Below are positions 43,489 to 51,461 of a DNA stretch of 64,000 nucleotides, piece by piece. The notes beneath the pieces were generated by a model. It saw only the letters and a list, made by a program, of their open reading frames with translations, was not told where the DNA came from and made no database searches. Made by a program: the position numbers and the translations under genes. Positions within the stretch are counted from its first letter, which is position 1, and each line of letters starts with the position of its first letter. Source of the DNA: Photobacterium sanguinicancri (lineage in GTDB: Bacteria; Pseudomonadota; Gammaproteobacteria; Enterobacterales; Vibrionaceae). The stretch lies in assembly GCF_024346675.1 (NCBI RefSeq), contig NZ_AP024851.1, positions 744,001 to 808,000 on the forward strand, in the 5' to 3' direction.

Positions 43489-44481
43489 ATGAGCGCTATC
43501 CACGTTTTACTGCTGTGCGGCGGTGGTTCTGCTGAACACGAAGTATCAATTATTTCTGCTAATTACATAGAGCAAACGCTAAAGCAGATAGATGGTATCA
43601 ACTACTCACGTGTTGAGATGAAGACAGACGGTTGGTTTTTAGAGGATGGCACATCATGTCAGCTAAATCTTGATCGTACGCTTCAAATTGGTGACGAAAA
43701 GCAAGCGATTGATTATGTCGTACCTTGTGTACACGGTTTCCCTGGTGAAACGGGCGATCTGCAATCATTCCTTGATATGGCTAAACTGCCGTACCTAGGC
43801 TGTGGTGCTGAAGCAAGCACCAATTGTTTTAATAAAATCACCACTAAGCTATGGTTTGATGCGTTAGATATTCCGAACACACCGTATTTATTCCTAAGTG
43901 AAAACAGTGCAGAAGATCACGAAAATGCGAAGGCTGCATTAGTGAAGTGGGGCAAGGTTTTTGTTAAAGCAGCTTGTCAAGGATCCTCCGTTGGCTGTTA
44001 CAGTGTAACGAATGAGTCAGAGTTGAAAGATGCGGTCAACAACGCATTTACCTATTCAGACCAAGTCTTGATCGAGAAAACAATCAAACCTCGTGAGTTA
44101 GAAATTGCAGCTTTTGAATATGAAGGCGAATTGATTATTACCAAACCCGGTGAGGTCGCAGCCCCTGAAGATGGTTTTTATTCTTACGATGAAAAATACG
44201 GTGCTGGCAGTCACTCTAAGACAACAGTTGAAGCTGACAATCTAACTGAAAAACAAATTGAAGATATTTGTACCTTCGCGCGTAAAGCTTTTGTACAAAT
44301 GAAGCTAAAGGATTTATCTCGTATCGATTTCTTCCTTAGCGATGAAGGTGAGATTTTACTAAATGAAATCAACACATTCCCAGGTATGACTCCGATTTCG
44401 ATGTTCCCGAAAATGCTTGAGCATAGTGGAAAAACGTTCATTGGCTTCCTTGAGCAAGCCATTAAACGAGCGGTTAGATAA
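43489..44481 (+). CDS. ddl: D-alanine--D-alanine ligase
   Basis: The product has 330 residues from the ATG at 43489, preceded by AAGGGA. The ATP-grasp signatures are complete: LLLCGGGSAEHEVSIISA at the N-terminus, VKAACQGSSVGCYSV near residue 160, KPRELEIAAFEYEG and the metal-binding LLNEINTFPGMTPISM near 285. It joins two D-alanines for peptidoglycan precursors in the cytoplasm. The gene lies outside a cell-wall cluster, so this may be the stand-alone DdlA-type copy. It is closed by a strong terminator. Confidence 0.94.
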   Translation: MSAIHVLLLCGGGSAEHEVSIISANYIEQTLKQIDGINYSRVEMKTDGWFLEDGTSCQLNLDRTLQIGDEKQAIDYVVPCVHGFPGETGDLQSFLDMAKLPYLGCGAEASTNCFNKITTKLWFDALDIPNTPYLFLSENSAEDHENAKAALVKWGKVFVKAACQGSSVGCYSVTNESELKDAVNNAFTYSDQVLIEKTIKPRELEIAAFEYEGELIITKPGEVAAPEDGFYSYDEKYGAGSHSKTTVEADNLTEKQIEDICTFARKAFVQMKLKDLSRIDFFLSDEGEILLNEINTFPGMTPISMFPKMLEHSGKTFIGFLEQAIKRAVR

Positions 44482-44493
44482 TCGCAAAGATGC

Positions 44494-44525
44494 TAAAACG
44501 CCAGTGAATCACTGGCGTTTTTATT
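44494..44525 (+). terminator. Rho-independent terminator
   Basis: The 10-base stem AACGCCAGTG/CACTGGCGTT (44497-44506, 44510-44519) is followed by a T run. Confidence 0.92.
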
Positions 44526-44566
44526 GATAGCTGTAATAATTCCAATAGGTGCATAGAGGTATCGCT

Positions 44567-44743
44567 ATGCGAGATGAAGAGCAAAAACGATTACGCTTTA
44601 AGCAGTTACAGGCTCGAAATTATCGAGCAAGCTTACAATTGGAAGGCTTTGAAATTGGCTTACCCGATCAACAACAGGCTGATGCAAAAGCTTTAGATGA
44701 AAATGAAAAAATTCAACGCTTAAGAAAAGAGTATGCGAGATAA
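44567..44743 (+). CDS. YhfG-like Fic antitoxin
   Basis: The product has 58 residues, with AGAGG upstream of the ATG at 44567. It follows the YhfG pattern: RLRFKQLQARNYRASLQLEG. It contains the Fic-inhibiting motif (S/T)xxxE(G/N) as SLQLEG (S22, E26, G27). In class I Fic systems the Glu of this motif blocks ATP binding in the partner toxin. The gene overlaps the fic gene by 11 bases, so the two are made together. This is a strong antitoxin call from motif plus context. Confidence 0.83.
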   Translation: MRDEEQKRLRFKQLQARNYRASLQLEGFEIGLPDQQQADAKALDENEKIQRLRKEYAR

Positions 44744-45371
44744 ATATGGTGTCACTCACGACCCTGACTGTTATCCACATTCATCAGTCTTAATCAATAA
44801 GCTTGATATTACTGATGACGATCAGCTTGCGTTAGCAGAGCGTGATTTTACTCGCGTGCGAGCAGAACATTTTGAGCCTGATTTTTCACATCTAGATTTC
44901 AACTACCTCCTTCAAATTCACTACATACTATTCCAAGACTTGTACCAATGGGCAGGTCAAACACGACATGTCGATATAACAAAAGGTGAAACCCGTTTTT
45001 GCCATTTTATGAATATTGAGCGTGAAGCGTTGCGGTTGTTTGATGATCTTGCAAAAGAAAAGTGTCTAATCGATTTACCACTCAGCGAATTTATTGAACG
45101 CTGTGCTCACTATTACTGTGAGTTGAATGTTGTTCATCCCTTTAGAGAGGGAAATGGACGTGTTCAGCGTATCTTTTTTGAAATTCTTGCGATTAACGCA
45201 GGTTACGAAATTTGCTGGGAAGGTATTACATTGACGGAATGGGTAGATGCCAACATTGCAGGGTATTTCGGTAACTTAATGCCTTTAATTACCTTATTCC
45301 AGCAAATTACAGTGCCAATTAATTACACCAATGGCTATAGTGAACACTGGAATGATAGCCCCATAGAATAA
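44733..45371 (+). CDS. fic: Fic-domain AMP-transferase toxin
   Basis: The product has 212 residues. The catalytic Fic motif is complete as HPFREGNGRVQR (H135-R146), and the target-binding flap reads ITKGETRFCHFMNI. The E. coli Fic motif is degenerate by comparison, so this copy is likely active. Fic proteins transfer AMP or related groups to target proteins; relatives modify gyrase and topoisomerase IV. Its small partner carries the matching inhibitory motif. The pair faces a recombinase gene, which hints at mobile origin. Confidence 0.88.
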   Translation: MRDKYGVTHDPDCYPHSSVLINKLDITDDDQLALAERDFTRVRAEHFEPDFSHLDFNYLLQIHYILFQDLYQWAGQTRHVDITKGETRFCHFMNIEREALRLFDDLAKEKCLIDLPLSEFIERCAHYYCELNVVHPFREGNGRVQRIFFEILAINAGYEICWEGITLTEWVDANIAGYFGNLMPLITLFQQITVPINYTNGYSEHWNDSPIE

Positions 45372-45394
45372 GCTCTGTAATCTGATGGGGCTTG
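45355..45394. terminator. Hairpin between fic and the convergent recombinase gene
   Basis: The 8-base stem AGCCCCAT/ATGGGGCT (45357-45364, 45385-45392) spans the fic stop codon with a 20-base loop. There is no clear T run, so termination is uncertain. Confidence 0.45.
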
Positions 45395-45400
45395 CGAGTG

Positions 45401-46342
45401 TTAGTCGTTATCCCATGGGGTATCTTTCTTGAATTTCTCCATTTCTTTATCTCGCTTACTATTTTGACCTATGTATTGTGCTGGCATAGCAGGGCTTTTC
45501 CAGCGACCTTGTGATTGTATCTCACTCAGTGTTGCACCATCGCTTGCGAGATCTTGTGCTGCACCAACACGAGGTGATTGCCCTGAGAAAATCACTTTAC
45601 TTGATACCCCTAATTCATCACCTGCACGACGAAATACGCGATAGATAGAGGAGTGGTCTAACGGCATCTCCCCGATATTTCCATGGCGATCAATGCGTCG
45701 GAATATGTAGCCATCAGTCACTAAGCCTTCCGTTAGCCATTGGGTGAGAACTGCTGATGTTCGTTCACTTAGTGGAATTGTTTTTTTCTCTAATTGAAGG
45801 GATGTATTGCCTGCTTCGTCAATAATTATGTCTTCCACACACAGGCTACTTAATTCACTGCGCTTAAGTAATCCCTCAAATGCAACAGCCCAAATAGCTA
45901 GATCGCGAATATCTTTGATATTGACTGATGATTCAAATGCTAAAAAAAGGCGATAGAGATGATCGGCATGCAAACCTTCAGCTTGCTTACTATCATCTTG
46001 TTTTTCTTCATGATGTCGCTGCATAAGCAGTCTTATTTGGGTGTGTGAACATGGATCGGTTAACGCTAGGGTACGATGCACCAATCGGATAGTAATAATA
46101 TAGCGCTTTAAACTTGAAAGCTTACGTGTCAGAGCCATATGATCGATAAAGCGTTCTATGGTCTGTACTTTAGCTGGGAGTGGTGAAGCATGAATACTTT
46201 GACAATAATAAACAAATGCATTCCAGTCGGTATTGAACGCAACAAGAGTTCGTTCGGCATACCGTTTCCCCGTGATGGCTTTCCAGTGAGCGTTATCTGT
46301 CACTTCTTTAGAGAAGGTTGTTACGTATTCTTTTGTATTCAT
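45401..46342 (-). CDS. Cre-like tyrosine recombinase
   Basis: The product has 313 residues. The C-terminal catalytic domain shows the first Arg in KRSEL (R161), a Lys in the EKK hairpin (186-187), the second Arg in SGQSPRVGAAQDL (R258), Trp281 and the nucleophile Tyr290 in YIGQ. The HxxR position carries Gln255 in place of His. The layout and the RVGAAQDLAS stretch resemble Cre more than phage integrases. No excisionase or phage genes adjoin it. Its substrate site is unknown; a small inverted repeat lies just upstream of the start. Confidence 0.83.
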   Translation of the reverse strand: MNTKEYVTTFSKEVTDNAHWKAITGKRYAERTLVAFNTDWNAFVYYCQSIHASPLPAKVQTIERFIDHMALTRKLSSLKRYIITIRLVHRTLALTDPCSHTQIRLLMQRHHEEKQDDSKQAEGLHADHLYRLFLAFESSVNIKDIRDLAIWAVAFEGLLKRSELSSLCVEDIIIDEAGNTSLQLEKKTIPLSERTSAVLTQWLTEGLVTDGYIFRRIDRHGNIGEMPLDHSSIYRVFRRAGDELGVSSKVIFSGQSPRVGAAQDLASDGATLSEIQSQGRWKSPAMPAQYIGQNSKRDKEMEKFKKDTPWDND

Positions 46343-46361
46343 TTGAATCAGACACCTAACG

Positions 46362-46381
46362 CACTATAACTTTATATAGTG
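46362..46381. repeat. Inverted repeat with 6-base spacer upstream of the recombinase gene
   Basis: CACTATA-ACTTTA-TATAGTG has perfect 7-base arms and a 6-base centre, 20 bases upstream of the recombinase start. The arrangement recalls the core of tyrosine-recombinase sites, but it could equally be an operator. Confidence 0.45.
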
Positions 46382-46610
46382 TATGCTATTTATACATTTA
46401 GTCCACACAAACATTAATACCGTCAAAAAACTCTAACTAAGTGCCCATTTAAGCGTCAGAATGCTGTACACGAATGTAGGATAGTGCTTCAATTACGTTA
46501 GCTTTACTGTTGTATAAAAGCATTTATATATTAAATTTATTGCATAATGTGTAATCTGCGCTTATCAATAGCGTACTTTGATGATTAGTTGATCATGTGG
46601 AAGAGTCTCT

Positions 46611-46979
46611 ATGAAAAAACGGCTGTTATACCGTGGTTATCATCTAGAAAATGCATCTGGCGAACTAGATGATTGGAAGGTAAATATCAACGGTAAAATA
46701 CTCGCAGGTAAAGTCACGTTAGTGAAGAAGAGTATTGATTGGTGGTGTGATATGAAAACGCTTATGTCTCCCGCTAGTTTTGCTACGCAAGAAACATCGC
46801 AACGTAATCCCAACCAAAAAACAGAAGACTATAAAGGGTTTAAGTTGATGAACGACAGCGGTAAACCTAATGAATGGTATGTTTTTTTACGTGGGCAATT
46901 ATTAAAAGGTTCACCAATAGCGATTAAAAAGCATCTCGATATGGTTTTAGCGAAGCTTGCTGCACAGCAGAAAAAATAA
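46611..46979 (+). CDS. Small protein with internal duplication (possibly DUF3319)
   Basis: The product has 122 residues with two similar halves. YRGYHLENASGELDDWKV and NGKILAGKVTLVKKSIDW in the first match YKGFKLMNDSGKPNEWYV and RGQLLKGSPIAIKKHLDM in the second. Each half would form a small beta-sheet plus helix. It is basic and has no signal peptide. It may belong to DUF3319, which I recall as Vibrionaceae-restricted, but I cannot confirm this. Function is unknown. A shared terminator follows. Confidence 0.65.
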   Translation: MKKRLLYRGYHLENASGELDDWKVNINGKILAGKVTLVKKSIDWWCDMKTLMSPASFATQETSQRNPNQKTEDYKGFKLMNDSGKPNEWYVFLRGQLLKGSPIAIKKHLDMVLAKLAAQQKK

Positions 46980-47002
46980 ACGCCCTAGTGGGCGTTTTTT
47001 CA
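46977..47002. terminator. Bidirectional terminator
   Basis: The stem CGCCC/GGGCG (46981-46985, 46990-46994) has A-rich left and T-rich right flanks, between convergent genes. Confidence 0.82.
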
Positions 47003-47003
47003 G

Positions 47004-47519
47004 TTAATCGTCATCATCTGACTTTTCAACATCTACAAGGTAGTTACCTTCTAGCCAGTTTCGGCCAATCAGTAGTTTATAGTCAAGTTTGCTTCTATCG
47101 CGAAGATTAACGGCAACCGTTTTATGTTCACCGTTCCATCCTAAATCCATTTTAACTGCGTAGCGTCTTTCAACACCTTGTGCGTTACGTATCTTGCTCA
47201 CTTTTACAATTTTACCTTTATAACGCGCTTTTTCACCTTGCTCGTTAAAGGTTGTAAACTCAACTGTTTCACCTAAGTGATCGCGCATGTCATCACTGTC
47301 GCTGTCTTTTCCTGAAACCTTTATATCAACAGCATGGATAGATGTCGTTTTCGCACCGGTATCAATACGCGCTTTATAGTCTAGATCGAGCTCATGGATC
47401 AGAATGGTTTCTACTTCACCGACAATAGACTTGCCATCTTGAGTTTTAGCAAGAGCAATAGAGGGGATGGCAGTACATATTGCCGCTAAGACAATCGCTG
47501 GTAGTCCGAATTTTTTCAC
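47004..47519 (-). CDS. Retropepsin-like (RimK-associated, DUF785-type) exported protein
   Basis: The product has 171 residues. A signal peptide (cleavage near ALA-KT) is followed by the retropepsin-like domain with the intact motif ARIDTGAKTTS (D53-T54-G55). LLIGRNWLEGNYLVDV near the C-terminus is the family's second signature. Proteins of this type are often annotated as ATP-dependent zinc proteases, but the fold is aspartic-protease-like and ATP or zinc use is doubtful. It is a paralogue of the lipoprotein at 2284-2901, which lacks the catalytic Gly. Confidence 0.82.
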   Translation of the reverse strand: MKKFGLPAIVLAAICTAIPSIALAKTQDGKSIVGEVETILIHELDLDYKARIDTGAKTTSIHAVDIKVSGKDSDSDDMRDHLGETVEFTTFNEQGEKARYKGKIVKVSKIRNAQGVERRYAVKMDLGWNGEHKTVAVNLRDRSKLDYKLLIGRNWLEGNYLVDVEKSDDDD

Positions 47520-47637
47520 AGAATCTCCTGATTATTAGTTATTGTTTTGTTATTTAACAAATATAGCCAATTGAGCAGTATTTACAGGGTTAGTATCACT
47601 ATTCTTAATCAATCGACCTGAATATGCCATTAACCAG

Positions 47638-48234
47638 TTAAAGTTTGTCCATAATTTGACGTACACAAGCTTCATTCGGCACAAACTGAACAGATTCAAA
47701 ACCTAACTCACTTGCCGTGATGATATTTTGAGCATTATCATCAATAAACAAACACTCTTCGGGTTTTAGTTGATAACGCTGGCAAAGCAATTCAAATATT
47801 TCAGGTTCTGGTTTGATCAAAAGCTCATTTGCCGAGACAATCCCACCTTTAAACTCACCAATAAAAGGGTGATTATCATTCAGTGTCTCAAAAAAAGCAT
47901 TGCTCATATTTGTGAGATAATAAAGCGGATAGTTCAATGCTAACAAGTGTTCAACTAAGTTTGCTGAAATATTGATAAGCGTCAGATGATTTTGAACATG
48001 CACGAAAAAATCTTCCATCCTAGATTCAGGAAAACCAACGCGAGCAGAGAACTTAGGGATAACTTCTGCAAGTAACATGGTCCCACGATCTAACGATAAC
48101 CAATCAGAATGACCAAGCACATTACTGAGCAGCAGTTCTTGCTCATATTCTGATGAGGTAAATTCAGCCACAATATTGCTCGGATTCCACTCAAACAGCA
48201 CTGCACCAAAGTCAAAAACTACATTCCGAATCAT
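47638..48234 (-). CDS. HAD-superfamily phosphatase (YihX-like)
   Basis: The product has 198 residues. HAD motif I is FDFGAVLF with D8; motif II is YYLTNMS; motif III is IKPEPEIF; motif IV is CLFIDDNAQN. Replacement of the second motif-I Asp by Gly is common in the YihX and epoxide-hydrolase-like branch. The small helical cap points to sugar-phosphate or similar small substrates, such as glucose-1-phosphate for YihX. It stands alone, divergent from yciH. Confidence 0.83.
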   Translation of the reverse strand: MIRNVVFDFGAVLFEWNPSNIVAEFTSSEYEQELLLSNVLGHSDWLSLDRGTMLLAEVIPKFSARVGFPESRMEDFFVHVQNHLTLINISANLVEHLLALNYPLYYLTNMSNAFFETLNDNHPFIGEFKGGIVSANELLIKPEPEIFELLCQRYQLKPEECLFIDDNAQNIITASELGFESVQFVPNEACVRQIMDKL

Positions 48235-48354
48235 AAGGGTTTCCGATCGACTGTCATTTATTGATAATATGACCCATCAACGATTGTGCAAGTGAGATTA
48301 GCGAAGTTAATACTGAACTCACAAAACCCAGTAAATTCATGAGATTCTTACATA

Positions 48355-48678
48355 ATGAGTGATAACAGCCGATTAGTGTTTTCGACCGAAACAGGCCGCA
48401 TTAAAGAAGAGAAAGAAAAACCATCTCGACCTCAGGGTGATGGTATTGTCAGAATCCAGCGTCAAACCAAAGGCCGTAAAGGTAAAGGTGTATGCATTGT
48501 TACTGGTTTAGACATGGAAGACCCACAATTAAAACTGCTAGCGGCTGAACTTAAAAAAGTGTGTGGCTGTGGTGGTGCTGTTAAAGATGGTACTATCGAA
48601 ATTCAAGGTGATAAACGTGACGTTATTAAAGCCGCGTTAGAAAAAAAAGGCCATACAGTCAAATTAGCTGGCGGCTAA
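48355..48678 (+). CDS. yciH: SUI1/eIF1-like translation factor YciH
   Basis: The product has 107 residues. The SUI1 fold is evident from VRIQRQTKGRKGKGVCIVTGL, then KKVCGCGGAVKDGTIEIQGD, the usual eIF1 pattern. E. coli YciH acts under stress as an initiation fidelity factor on the small ribosomal subunit. The basic TKGRKGKG loop should contact rRNA. The gene is monocistronic and ends at a bidirectional terminator shared with the bactofilin gene. Confidence 0.92.
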   Translation: MSDNSRLVFSTETGRIKEEKEKPSRPQGDGIVRIQRQTKGRKGKGVCIVTGLDMEDPQLKLLAAELKKVCGCGGAVKDGTIEIQGDKRDVIKAALEKKGHTVKLAGG

Positions 48679-48696
48679 TTTTAGCGGGCTATATCC

Positions 48697-48726
48697 CAAA
48701 AGCTCACAAACAAGTGAGCTTTCTTA
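48697..48726. terminator. Bidirectional terminator
   Basis: The perfect 9-base stem AAAGCTCAC/GTGAGCTTT (48699-48707, 48714-48722) has a 6-base loop and lies between convergent yciH and the bactofilin gene. Confidence 0.82.
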
Positions 48727-48747
48727 TACCACACAAAGATAGAGAAC

Positions 48748-49182
48748 TTACTCGTTCACCGCTTTCGGTTCTGAGTTCATTTTCTTTGCTGACGCTTTGT
48801 CTTTCGGTTCTAACGTTATAACCTGCTCTTTTTCTGCAGGGTAGGTACTGCCTAAGAAGCAGCCACCACGCTCTATGCTGAGGTCATCGCAGTAGATCGT
48901 ACCTGTCACTTTTCCTTTATCTAGGATTTCAATAGCATTGGCGTAACAAGTACCTTCAACCAGACCGTTAACTATAATCTTATCCGCGTAAATCTCACCC
49001 TTTAAACGCCCAGAGTTACTAACTACTAAGGTTTTTTCCAAACGCAATTTACCTTCAATAATGCCATCAACTTGAATATCACAAGCTAACTGGAGCTCGC
49101 CTGTAATGTTACAGCCTTTTGCGATGACAGTTGTAGTTGCGTGCTGACTTGTTGTTCCACCTTTTTTATTAAAGATACCCAT
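48748..49182 (-). CDS. Bactofilin (polymer-forming cytoskeletal protein)
   Basis: The product has 144 residues. A short flexible N-terminus leads into the bactofilin beta-helix (about 18-115), with repeated turns such as GELQLACDIQVDGIIEGKL, LKGEIYADKIIVNGLVEGT and GTIYCDDLSIERGG. Bactofilins polymerise without nucleotide under the inner membrane and position cell-wall enzymes. The start lies inside the 3' end of the upstream M23 peptidase gene in another frame (97-base overlap), so the pair is tightly linked in expression and probably in function. Confidence 0.88.
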   Translation of the reverse strand: MGIFNKKGGTTSQHATTTVIAKGCNITGELQLACDIQVDGIIEGKLRLEKTLVVSNSGRLKGEIYADKIIVNGLVEGTCYANAIEILDKGKVTGTIYCDDLSIERGGCFLGSTYPAEKEQVITLEPKDKASAKKMNSEPKAVNE

Positions 49183-50036
49183 TTTATTTTTCTCTCTTTC
49201 TCGAAAATATGTTCAAAATTGTTCATGCCCCAATCGACAAATGGGCGAGGGTTCAGTGGTCTACCTATAAATCGGATCTCATAATGTAAATGAGGGCCCG
49301 ATGACAACCCAGAATTACCGGAGTAACCAATCAACTCTCCCTTATCAACAAAGTTTCCGCTGCGAACAGCAAACTTCTTAAGGTGCGAGTAAGATGAGGT
49401 AATACCAAATGAGTGTTGAAGCCGAATGAAATTACCTGAACCTTTATTACTAGGACGAACCGTTTCCACAACACCATCTGCTGGCGCATAAATCGGCGTT
49501 CCAATATTTACCGCGAAATCCAAACCAGCATGTAATCGTACTTTTCCTGTGACTGGATGTTTTCGCTTGCCATACTGCGATGATTGACGAGCATTTTTCA
49601 CCGGCGCACCATTGGGTAAGCTATCTAATATGGCGATTCTGACCGCTGAGTTAATCGCTGCAACATCAAGCCGAGATTCAATCGGCGCTTGGGCATCAAC
49701 ATCTACACCAAGCAAATTTTCCAGTTCACCCAAACGGTCTGACACTAAAGAAAGCTTGGATTCTCTTTCACCTAGATCACTCTCAAGTTCATCCTTGAGT
49801 TGATTAAGCACATCCACTTCTTCATTTAACGTATAGGAACGTTTTTCTAATTCTTCTTGCTTCTCCTTAGCAAAATCGACTTCGTTTACGAGGAAGAAGA
49901 TTGAACCAATGGTGAGTAATGATGCAGCTACTGCTGTTACCACTGCATAACGAACCCTTTTTTGCGCCTTCATCCCCAGGTGAAAGTGCTTGGATCCGTT
50001 GATTGTGGACACCGAAATAATGATTCGTTCCTTCAT
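49086..50036 (-). CDS. M23-family peptidoglycan endopeptidase
   Basis: The product has 316 residues from the ATG at 50036 (MKERIIISVS); an ATG at 50087 is possible but has no better ribosome site. A membrane helix (about 35-55) is followed by a coiled coil (about 60-120) and the LytM domain. HAGLDFAVNIGTPIYAPADG supplies the first metal ligands and GPHLHYEI the last. These enzymes cut peptide cross-links. The tail beyond residue 270 is encoded over the bactofilin start. A membrane-bound M23 enzyme with bactofilin suggests a cell-shape module. Confidence 0.86.
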   Translation of the reverse strand: MKERIIISVSTINGSKHFHLGMKAQKRVRYAVVTAVAASLLTIGSIFFLVNEVDFAKEKQEELEKRSYTLNEEVDVLNQLKDELESDLGERESKLSLVSDRLGELENLLGVDVDAQAPIESRLDVAAINSAVRIAILDSLPNGAPVKNARQSSQYGKRKHPVTGKVRLHAGLDFAVNIGTPIYAPADGVVETVRPSNKGSGNFIRLQHSFGITSSYSHLKKFAVRSGNFVDKGELIGYSGNSGLSSGPHLHYEIRFIGRPLNPRPFVDWGMNNFEHIFEKERKIKWVSLIKKVEQQVSTQLQLSSQKAVTLQASSS

Positions 50037-50379
50037 GGGAATCCATTTTCTTTGAAACTCTTTATAGAAAAGCGACCACTTCACCATAGGACTTAAGAAA
50101 ATCGTCAGGCTTCTGTTTTATTTTGGAAAATCCTGCCATTGATTAATATCTGATCTAATTAAGTTTCACCGAAATAGAAGTCCGTAATACTTTGGTATTA
50201 ATGTGATGATCAGTGACTCTTCTTTTTTATATTGAATTCAGGTGTAATCATTCACCCGAATAAATCATGGACGATGCACAAAACAAAGCCTCTCTATAGC
50301 AATAATTAATAATGAGATAGGTGGTAGTGGAATAGGAGAGTTAACAACAGCTGTAACTTGAACCTAAAGGTAAGTAATT
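50037..50379. other. Intergenic region, no gene seen
   Basis: These 343 AT-rich bases lie between the leftward M23 gene and the rightward P460 remnant. Nothing beyond possible promoters is visible. Confidence 0.5.
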
Positions 50380-50792
50380 ATGACGACCATAAAGCATTTA
50401 AAATTAGTAACCGTTGGTTCTTTTGTCGTTATTATTAATTCTTTACTCGCATCTAATGCGATTGCCCAAGGGAGTGAATTTTCTCCCTATGTAGATAGCG
50501 AAGGTAAGATCAGCTTTCCGAGTGATTTTAGAACGTCTATGGTGCACTTAGGATCTTGGTTCGTACCTGATGGTGATGCGAGTGGTTTTCACGATGTGTA
50601 TACCGAGAAGTCATCCGTTGAAGCATTTCGTAAAACTGGATAATTTCCTGATGGTGCAACGCTGGTCAAGGAGTTGAGAGCATCAAAGAAAGGAAATTAC
50701 AGTACCGGGCAAGATGTGAGTCATTCAACCCAGCAAAACAAAGCGATTGGATATATACCGAAGCTTATCCGATTCTCATGGAACCCAATTAA
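50380..50792 (+). pseudogene. Broken cytochrome P460-type gene
   Basis: The 5' part encodes a signal peptide and the start of a P460-family protein (residues to VEAFRKTG), then a TAA at 50641 where the family has a Lys codon. Beyond the stop the same frame continues as FPDGATLVKELRASKKGNYS, clearly homologous. After about TTGQ the frame breaks. A second frame gives QSDWIYTEAYPILMEPN and a stop at 50792, the usual C-terminus of the family. The segment with the heme-binding CxxCH is missing. So a nonsense change plus an internal deletion have inactivated it. Intact members are secreted c-type cytochromes. Confidence 0.75.
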
Positions 50793-51461
50793 TCCTTTTC
50801 TAATCAGGGTTAAGCTTAATGTCTTTAAGCCGTTATCCTGCGCCTAACAATGAAGACCATTGGGTACCAATAAATATAGCTGTCACCGCACAGCTAGCAT
50901 GATAGACCTAACTCATGAACTCTCGGCAAGCAATTGACTCAGCTGTCTTACTTGCCATTTTTAATCGTGTGCTGTGTGACATCTACAACAGCAGCGAAGC
51001 AATGTGATTGCAGATCTAGATCTCTGTAGCTATTGGTAATGAGTACCGAACTTGAAGGACAAGGCAAACTGACCATTTGCAGCTGTACCTTAAAGTAAGG
51101 TGTTAATTACCTATTTTATGGTAAATACGCAATACGGTTAAATAGCACGCACCAAACACAGCCACACCAAAATAAAACATAGTAGAAGAGGTCTGTGACC
51201 AAAGCGCTACATAGATAGATAGATACCTATACACAAACCTTATTTAACATAACTTACATAATGCGCACTGAGTGGTATTTTTTTAACATACCTGAATGCA
51301 TTCCTAGTTAATGCCAAAACCTATGATTTCAATACGTCGAAATCCCTTTAAGCAACTATTTATATAACTTCCTTGTGGTTTTATCACTTAGTTGCTGTGG
51401 TTATCTTGCCTGTGCTTGATAAGTTTATACTAGAGTTTGAATCTGAACTTGTTAACACCAC
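50793..51461. other. Gene-poor stretch
   Basis: This mostly non-coding segment follows the P460 remnant. It holds a 33-base partial repeat also present near 58005, a small ATAG tandem repeat (51211-51226), and one possible 43-codon gene on the minus strand, listed separately. Confidence 0.5.
51103..51234 (-). CDS. Possible 43-residue membrane protein or gene fragment
   Basis: From a GTG at 51234 with AAGG three bases before it, the frame encodes about 43 residues. It has a hydrophobic core (TMFYFGVAVFGACYLTVL) and a basic end (RIYHKIGN). The composition looks protein-like. It may be a small single-helix membrane protein, or the C-terminal remnant of a longer one. I do not recognise it. Confidence 0.3.
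   Translation of the reverse strand: MYRYLSIYVALWSQTSSTMFYFGVAVFGACYLTVLRIYHKIGN

Noticed and set aside
50838..50882. Integron attC-like site (GCCTAAC)
   Set aside because: A single RYYYAAC match without the partner GTTRRRY end or a cassette pattern is chance level.
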